A stretch of DNA of 64,000 nt from Spongilla lacustris (taxonomy: Eukaryota > Porifera > Demospongiae > Spongillida > Spongillidae). Position 1 is the stretch's first letter. Each line of letters begins with the position of its first letter. The stretch is taken from contig OX442432.1 in assembly GCA_949361645.1 (NCBI GenBank), positions 7,472,118 to 7,536,117 of the forward strand. Reading direction: 5' to 3'. The notes beneath the pieces were generated by a model. That model saw only the letters and a list, made by a program, of their open reading frames with translations, did not search any database and had not been told where the DNA came from. Of the stretch, positions 59,016 through 64,000 are shown piece by piece. The position numbers and the translations under genes were made by a program.

Positions 59016-60335
59016 ATAAAGTGGTGAGTTAAAAAATGAAATATACTATTAATCTACCAATAGATAACTACTATACACATATCATGTGAACATTGCCATG
59101 GGAACGCTTTCATATAGCTCCCATATGCATATTACGTATATCAGTTACATGCTTTATTTCCATATCTGAGACCTGTAGATATTCTTCCAAAATTTTCTAG
59201 ATTTTTTGGTGTATTTTGCGCTCATTACAACCATTCCTATCCCGAGTTATACTCACCCAGAAAAACTGGAGGAGGACAAATTACGGTCTGGGAACGAGAA
59301 CTACGAGCTTTTTTGTTCTCTTAAAGTAAACGGTCTCGCGACTTGAACAAAACATGAAAATGATCGTCTTTCCATTGTGGCTCGATAGCAATAAAGAGCT
59401 ACACTATCCGTTTCTCGGTTCGTGAATTATACGCGGATCGCGTTTTTTAAATGATTTCATGATACGGCACAAATCCTATATGGGGGCCGTAACTCTCGAT
59501 AATTCTGGCAGATGACGCAAGGTATTACGCATTGACATATTTGATGAATAAATTATGCGTGGTAGAAATTTTTTTGTCTTGATTTTATTTCAACAATGGT
59601 TAATTGAATAATGTACATATTTCGCGACTGGACAAAAGGGTCCATAATTAGACAATACCGTAAACCAAAAAAATCCATTGCGGCTATATGCGCCATGGCC
59701 TCATTAAAATGGCGTTTTTTGAGAGAGCTGTATCTTGTTCATTTTACCATCGAATACCTGTTCATCCCTCCCATTTAACTGGTGTATCATCGTAGTAGAG
59801 ACTATACCATATGCGCACTCTTCATATCGCAAACCTTAATAACGCGCAGCCAATTTATATACGGATATCGTAAGGGAGAGGGGTAGCTTTAGGTTGAAAA
59901 CACCAAGCACAGACAAATTCTCAAGACGGTTGGTATGCCGCATCCTCAACTACACACAATTAGGTGTACAGAAACACCATTCAGATGCAGCCATACTTTT
60001 TTTTCATCACACAATAAACGGTTTTGCTTGGCTATGAATAATGCGGCTTCAGTTGCTTTGTTCGGTCACATAGCCTACCACAGAGACCAGCTCCAGAAAC
60101 GTTGCAGAGTGTATGGAAGCCTTTGGTGGCTACAGGGAAGAAAAGGAGGGCATTCTATCAATGTTCAGAGTTACCATAAGTATACACCCCCTGATGGCAC
60201 CCACTGGAAGTGCCATTTGGTACTTGTGACGTGTATGAGCAGTACGTTGACAGTGTAGTTATAAGTGTATAAGGAGAATTCTGTTTAAACTGGCATTAGT
60301 GTAGTACAGTAAATAGAAGGGAAAGTGTAATAAGG
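59016..60335. other. Non-genic AT-rich stretch
   Basis: There is no convincing gene. An open frame at 59935-60258 has no recognisable domain and no supporting splice pattern. Confidence 0.4.
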
Positions 60336-61197
60336 TAGAATGGGTGGGAGGGAGGAGAGTGAGGGTGAGGGAGGGGAGGAGAGGGGGAGGAGAGGGGAGG
60401 AGAGGGGAGGAGAGGGTGAGGGAGTGGGAAGGAGAGGGGGAGGAGAGAAGGGAGGAGAGGGGGAGGGAGAGGGGAGGAGAGGGGGAGGGAGAAAAGGGAG
60501 CAGAGGAGATGAAAGGGAGAAAGGGGGAGGGGTGGTGAGGGGAGGGAGGAGAGAAGGGAGGAGAGAGGAGGGGGAGGAGAGGGAGGGAGGAGGGGAGGGA
60601 GAGAGGAGAGGGAAGGAGGAGGGGAGAGGGGAGAGGGGAGGGAGGAGAGAGGAGGGAGAGGGGAGGTAGGAGGAGGGGAGGGAGAGAGGAGAGGGAGGGG
60701 GAGAGAGGGGAAGGAGGAGAGGGAGAGAGGGGAAGGAGAAGAGGGAAGGAGAGGGAGGAGAGGGAGGGGAGGGAGGAGAGGGAGGGAGAGGGGAGGGAGG
60801 AGAGGGAGGGAGAGAAGAGGGAGGAGAGGGGAGGGAGGAGAGGGAGGGAGAGGGGAGGGAGGAGAGGGGAGGGAGGAAAGGGAGAAGGGCGGGAGGAAAG
60901 GGGAGGAGGAGAGGGGAGGAGAGGGAGGGAAGGAGAGGGAGGGGAGGGAGAAGGGAGGGAGGGGAGGGAGAGTGGAGGGAGGGAGGGGAGGGAGGGAGGG
61001 GAGGGAGGGGAGGATGAGGGGAGGGAGGGGAGGGAGGGAGAGGGGAGGGAGGGGAGGGAGAGGGGAGGGAGGGGAGGGAGAGGGGAGGGAGGGGAGGGAG
61101 AGGGGAGGGAGAGGGGAGGGAGGGGAGGGAGAGGGGAGGGAGGGGAGGGAGAGGGGAGGGAGGGGAGGGAGAGGGGAGGGAGGAGAGGGGAGTAGAA
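60336..61197. repeat. About 860-bp purine (G/A) tract
   Basis: The plus strand is almost only G and A, built from GGGAGGGAGAGGGGAGG-type units with rare T or C. Long apparent Pro/Ser-Leu or Gly/Arg-Glu open frames here are low-complexity artefacts. Confidence 0.97.
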
Positions 61198-61684
61198 GAG
61201 AAGGTACTAATGGCTTCACATTTATACCCATTAAGTTAAAATTGTCCCTAGTCCATTTCCACTTAGAATGCTGAGAACAAGAACAGCTGGAGGGACCAAT
61301 GGATTGGGGTCAGAATAGTAGTCACTTCCTTCCCATAACATATGGGTAGGCACACCTGAGAAGTGTAGGTAAAGGGGGGGATGCAGTCTCAATGATGGAG
61401 ACACTAGAGGAGGGTTGTCTAACACATGAGGGTACTTGATGATGGCTAGGACATTGATTTTATCTATAACAATGGGCAAGGTGGACGGGTGCAGGCTTTG
61501 GTCTACTTGGTTAACAGGGGGGTATAGTCTATCCTGACTATCCATGCCCACACAGAGAACTTATCAATGTATCTACAACAAGGTCCACACCCCTCTCTTA
61601 TTGTTCAAGAGCACAGGCTATCCATTGCACCCCGAATTGTGGAAACAATTCCACCGCCAAACAAAGCAACATAATCGTGGATAG

Positions 61685-63258
61685 CAGTGGCGGATCCAGG
61701 GGTGGGTCTAAAGGGTCTAAAGACCCCCCCCCCCTCGGCCCGACCAGTTATGAATAAACTATCTTATGAATAATTAATTACATGATTGACGAGTTGAGTT
61801 TAGTGAACGCGAGTGAACTGAATATAACATTCGACCCAAAGTGTGTGTGAGTGTATGTGTGTATGTGCCAGTGGAGGGGGGGGGTCTAAAGCCAAGGCCC
61901 TCCAAGAGTGCAGTGTTTAGTGCTGCGCGATGGAATATTGCCGTGCGAGCAAGAAGTAAGCGATCAAGTTTACCTCAGGAAACAGGTAGAGCTAAATCAA
62001 GTAGGTATATAATACTATTAAAGGTAAAACGTGTGTGTCGTTTAGACCAGAATACGGTCACAATGGCTTTGCGTAGAGTTTTTTATTCGCTATCTTTATC
62101 CACGTTGACTCACGCAGGCTATATTAATCGACTCGAATATTGCGCTTGATAGCTATCAACAGAGATAATATATAGAGGGATTGGAAACGAATCACGTGCG
62201 CCATACATTCGTAGAAAAACCCGCGGCCAATGCTATAAGTGTTTAGTCGCACCTTTTAGAGTGTGAAAAGGGGCGGTAAAGAGGAACAGGTACACGGTTT
62301 TTTTTGGTTTGCGTTCGTTAGTATTGAACACAATAAGGTAGGTTTACATTTTTAAAAAGAATAATGGTAGGATATTGTTTTTACGCAAAGAAAACGCGGT
62401 TTTCGTGGTATTTTGCATCACAAAGATGCTTTAAAGGGCATTCAGTTTTTTTTTGTGGGACAGCCGTTTCTCAGGTAATGTTGTGTATAATTTGAAAAGT
62501 AGCTAGTAACGTTGGTAACTGAATAAATTTTTGCATCAATAAGGTTTTGTTGAGAAAGCGCTTCTAGAATCGGCTGTATCGTCACATATCGATACGTGGA
62601 TGCCTCCTTTTTGTGGGACAGCGTAGCCTTTGTTTCGTATCGAGAACTGTCGCGGAAGGCTCCAATATGTTAAAAACTGTTACCTATTTTGCATAGTTGT
62701 ATTTTTATATGGTGTCTTCGTATAAAAACATGTCTAAAACTATTTTTGAAGAGATGGGACGAAGAAAATTTCGACTGTCGGTTCATCGAAAAAATGAAGA
62801 GCGAAGGAAAGCTCTTGGTGTCACTCTGTGTGTGTATGTTTTTGTGTGCGTGTAAGTGTGTGCATGTGTGTGTGCATGGTATTGTATGTGAGTTATGTAC
62901 ATGTATGTGTGTGATGATTAGCTTGACATGGCATCATAGCAGTGTATTCGAAGCCATATACGTTGCATGTAGCATTGTCCGAGTTAATTGGTGTTAATTG
63001 GGCTCGTTTCCAATCCCTCTATATATTATCTCTGCTATCAATAATGAACACACTTTCAAAGTATGCTTATTTCAAGCTAAATGAACGCAAAAGTGAAAAA
63101 GCGGCTGGGGCTTCGCCCCAGGCCCAACTGGGGGAGCTTGCAGCGCTCCTCCAGACCCCCTAGCTGTTACGGGAGGGGCACGCCCCCTCCAGTACCCACC
63201 CCCGCTTGTGAATATAGTTATTAGACCCCCCTTTCCAGAAATCCTGGATCCGCCGCTG
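61685..63258. mobile_element. CAGTGGCGGATCCAGG element with 5-bp target duplication GATAG (1,574 bp)
   Basis: The termini CAGTGGCGGATCCAGG and CCTGGATCCGCCGCTG are inverted repeats followed inward by C/G-runs. GATAG is present at 61680-61684 and again at 63259-63263. No transposase frame is apparent. A region at 63100-63190 with GGGGCTTCGCCCCAGG-like hairpins is typical of such non-autonomous copies. Confidence 0.75.
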
Positions 63259-63389
63259 GATAGGCATTCTATCCCTTTTCAAACACGTCCATACGCACAT
63301 GTACTATTAATAGTTACCACGGCCCAAACCACAGTATACTTCACACGCGTATACCATCGCGAAGAAAAAGTATGGCTACAGTTCCATAC

Positions 63390-63731
63390 CAGGGGCGGAT
63401 ACAGGGGGGGGGGGGGGGGGGGGGGGAGGGTTTGGGGGTTGCAACCCCCCCTTTTGTCCAAATTCCTTTTTTTTTTGCACGCAGTTTTAGGGGGTTTTGG
63501 GGTTTACAACCCCCTCTTTTGTCTTAAAACCTTGCGTTTCGCACGCACGCGGACAGCACCCCCCCCCCCCCCCCCCCCCCGCTCGTATAATCGGCCGAAA
63601 GCGGACAGACCCCCCCCCCCCCCCCCCCCGCTCGTAGAATCGGCCGAAAGCGGACAGCACCCCCCCCTCCCACGCTCGTCTTATTATTGATTAACAACCC
63701 CCCCTTTTCTGAAATCCTGTATCCGCCCCTG
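63390..63731. mobile_element. CAGGGGCGGATACAGG element with 5-bp target duplication CATAC (342 bp)
   Basis: Perfect 16-bp inverted ends (CAGGGGCGGATACAGG and CCTGTATCCGCCCCTG) are flanked by CATAC on both sides (63385-63389 and 63732-63736). Internally there are long G and C homopolymers and three copies of GCTCGTA/GCTCGTC followed in two cases by AATCGGCCGAAAGCGGACAG. Confidence 0.85.
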
Positions 63732-63736
63732 CATAC

Positions 63737-64000
63737 TATATGTTGTAAGTACCTTCTGTCTCCTTTTGTTCTGTGCTTCCATCTGGGGAGCAGAATTTGT
63801 CTGCGTGGTCGAAAAATTACGTTGAAGTCGATGGGTTCGTCAAAAAATGGCCGCTTGTAGGAAGCAGTGGAGAGAAAACTAGGCCATGTGACATTGGCTA
63901 CTAATAGAACAAAGGTACTTAATTCCATGTATGGCCTTTAAATGGCGACAAGTTCAAACATGTTAACACGTAGTGCAAAGTTTGTAAGGTTGTCGGTTGT
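63737..64000. other. Unassigned right-edge sequence
   Basis: I see no supported gene or repeat in the last 264 bp. Confidence 0.4.

Noticed and set aside
59935..60258. 107-codon open frame as a gene
   Set aside because: No recognisable domain, no splice partners and adjacent to repeats; could be chance.
60296..61231. 311-codon Pro/Ser/Leu-rich minus-strand frame and Gly/Arg/Glu frames on the plus strand
   Set aside because: Low-complexity translation of a purine tract without start context, splice signals or domain.

Overview
The window is a gene-dense, intron-rich animal genome segment with 14 protein-coding genes in the first 55 kb, most introns 50-300 bp, and a repeat-dominated final 8.7 kb with one 200-base assembly gap. 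The gene set (KNTC1/Rod, TANGO1/MIA3, ERO1, a GPR137-family protein, MARK/PAR-1 kinase, SETD9-like, HOP/STIP1, XRCC3, S1P phosphatase, CCT4, two acetyl-CoA synthetases, AGXT2L-type phospho-lyase) is metazoan. Very compact genes, heavy minisatellite load and a YGAWG-type retroelement tail fragment suggest an early-branching invertebrate, most likely a demosponge; this placement is inference.

Layout. 1-9136 (+): C-terminal part of a KNTC1/Rod homologue, entering from outside the window. 9282-12149 (-): mitochondrial-type acetyl-CoA synthetase. 12487-18549 (-): TANGO1/MIA3 homologue, head-to-head with ERO1 (18787-21215, +). 21431-24642 (-): DFGDF-motif protein, possibly aftiphilin/synergin-like, head-to-head with a GPR137-family gene (24774-26291, +). 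26521-26987 (-): PDRG1 homologue, head-to-head with MARK kinase (27297-34161, +). 34390-35541 (-): SETD9-like. 35736-37436 (-): short HOP/STI1, head-to-head with XRCC3 (37579-38921, +). 38954-40289 (-): S1P phosphatase. 41030-46271 (+): CCT4. 46448-49664 (+): cytosolic-type acetyl-CoA synthetase. 49932-55286 (-): AGXT2L (ETNPPL/PHYKPL) family enzyme. From 55.3 to 64 kb there are foldback elements, CAGNGGCGGATCCAGG-type terminal-inverted-repeat elements and an 860-bp purine tract, with no convincing host gene.

Genes alternate in divergent and convergent pairs with 32-350 bp between coding regions. Several divergent promoters carry motifs fitting their genes: a perfect four-pentamer heat-shock element between HOP and XRCC3, an ACGTG/CCACG unfolded-protein-response-like palindrome between TANGO1 and ERO1, and a TCACGTGA E-box beside the GPR137-family gene.

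The most unusual observations are: (i) the two inverted acetyl-CoA synthetase paralogues, about 38 kb apart, share three near-identical tracts that include intron sequence, indicating recent patchy gene conversion; (ii) two intronic minisatellites, in KNTC1 and the AGXT2L gene, whose unit contains the 3' splice site, giving arrays of about ten decoy acceptors; (iii) a 1,056-bp near-perfect foldback element with open frames in its arms, lying next to a TA-flanked palindromic MITE; (iv) elements with TIR CAGNGGCGGATCCAGG and perfect 5-bp target duplications.
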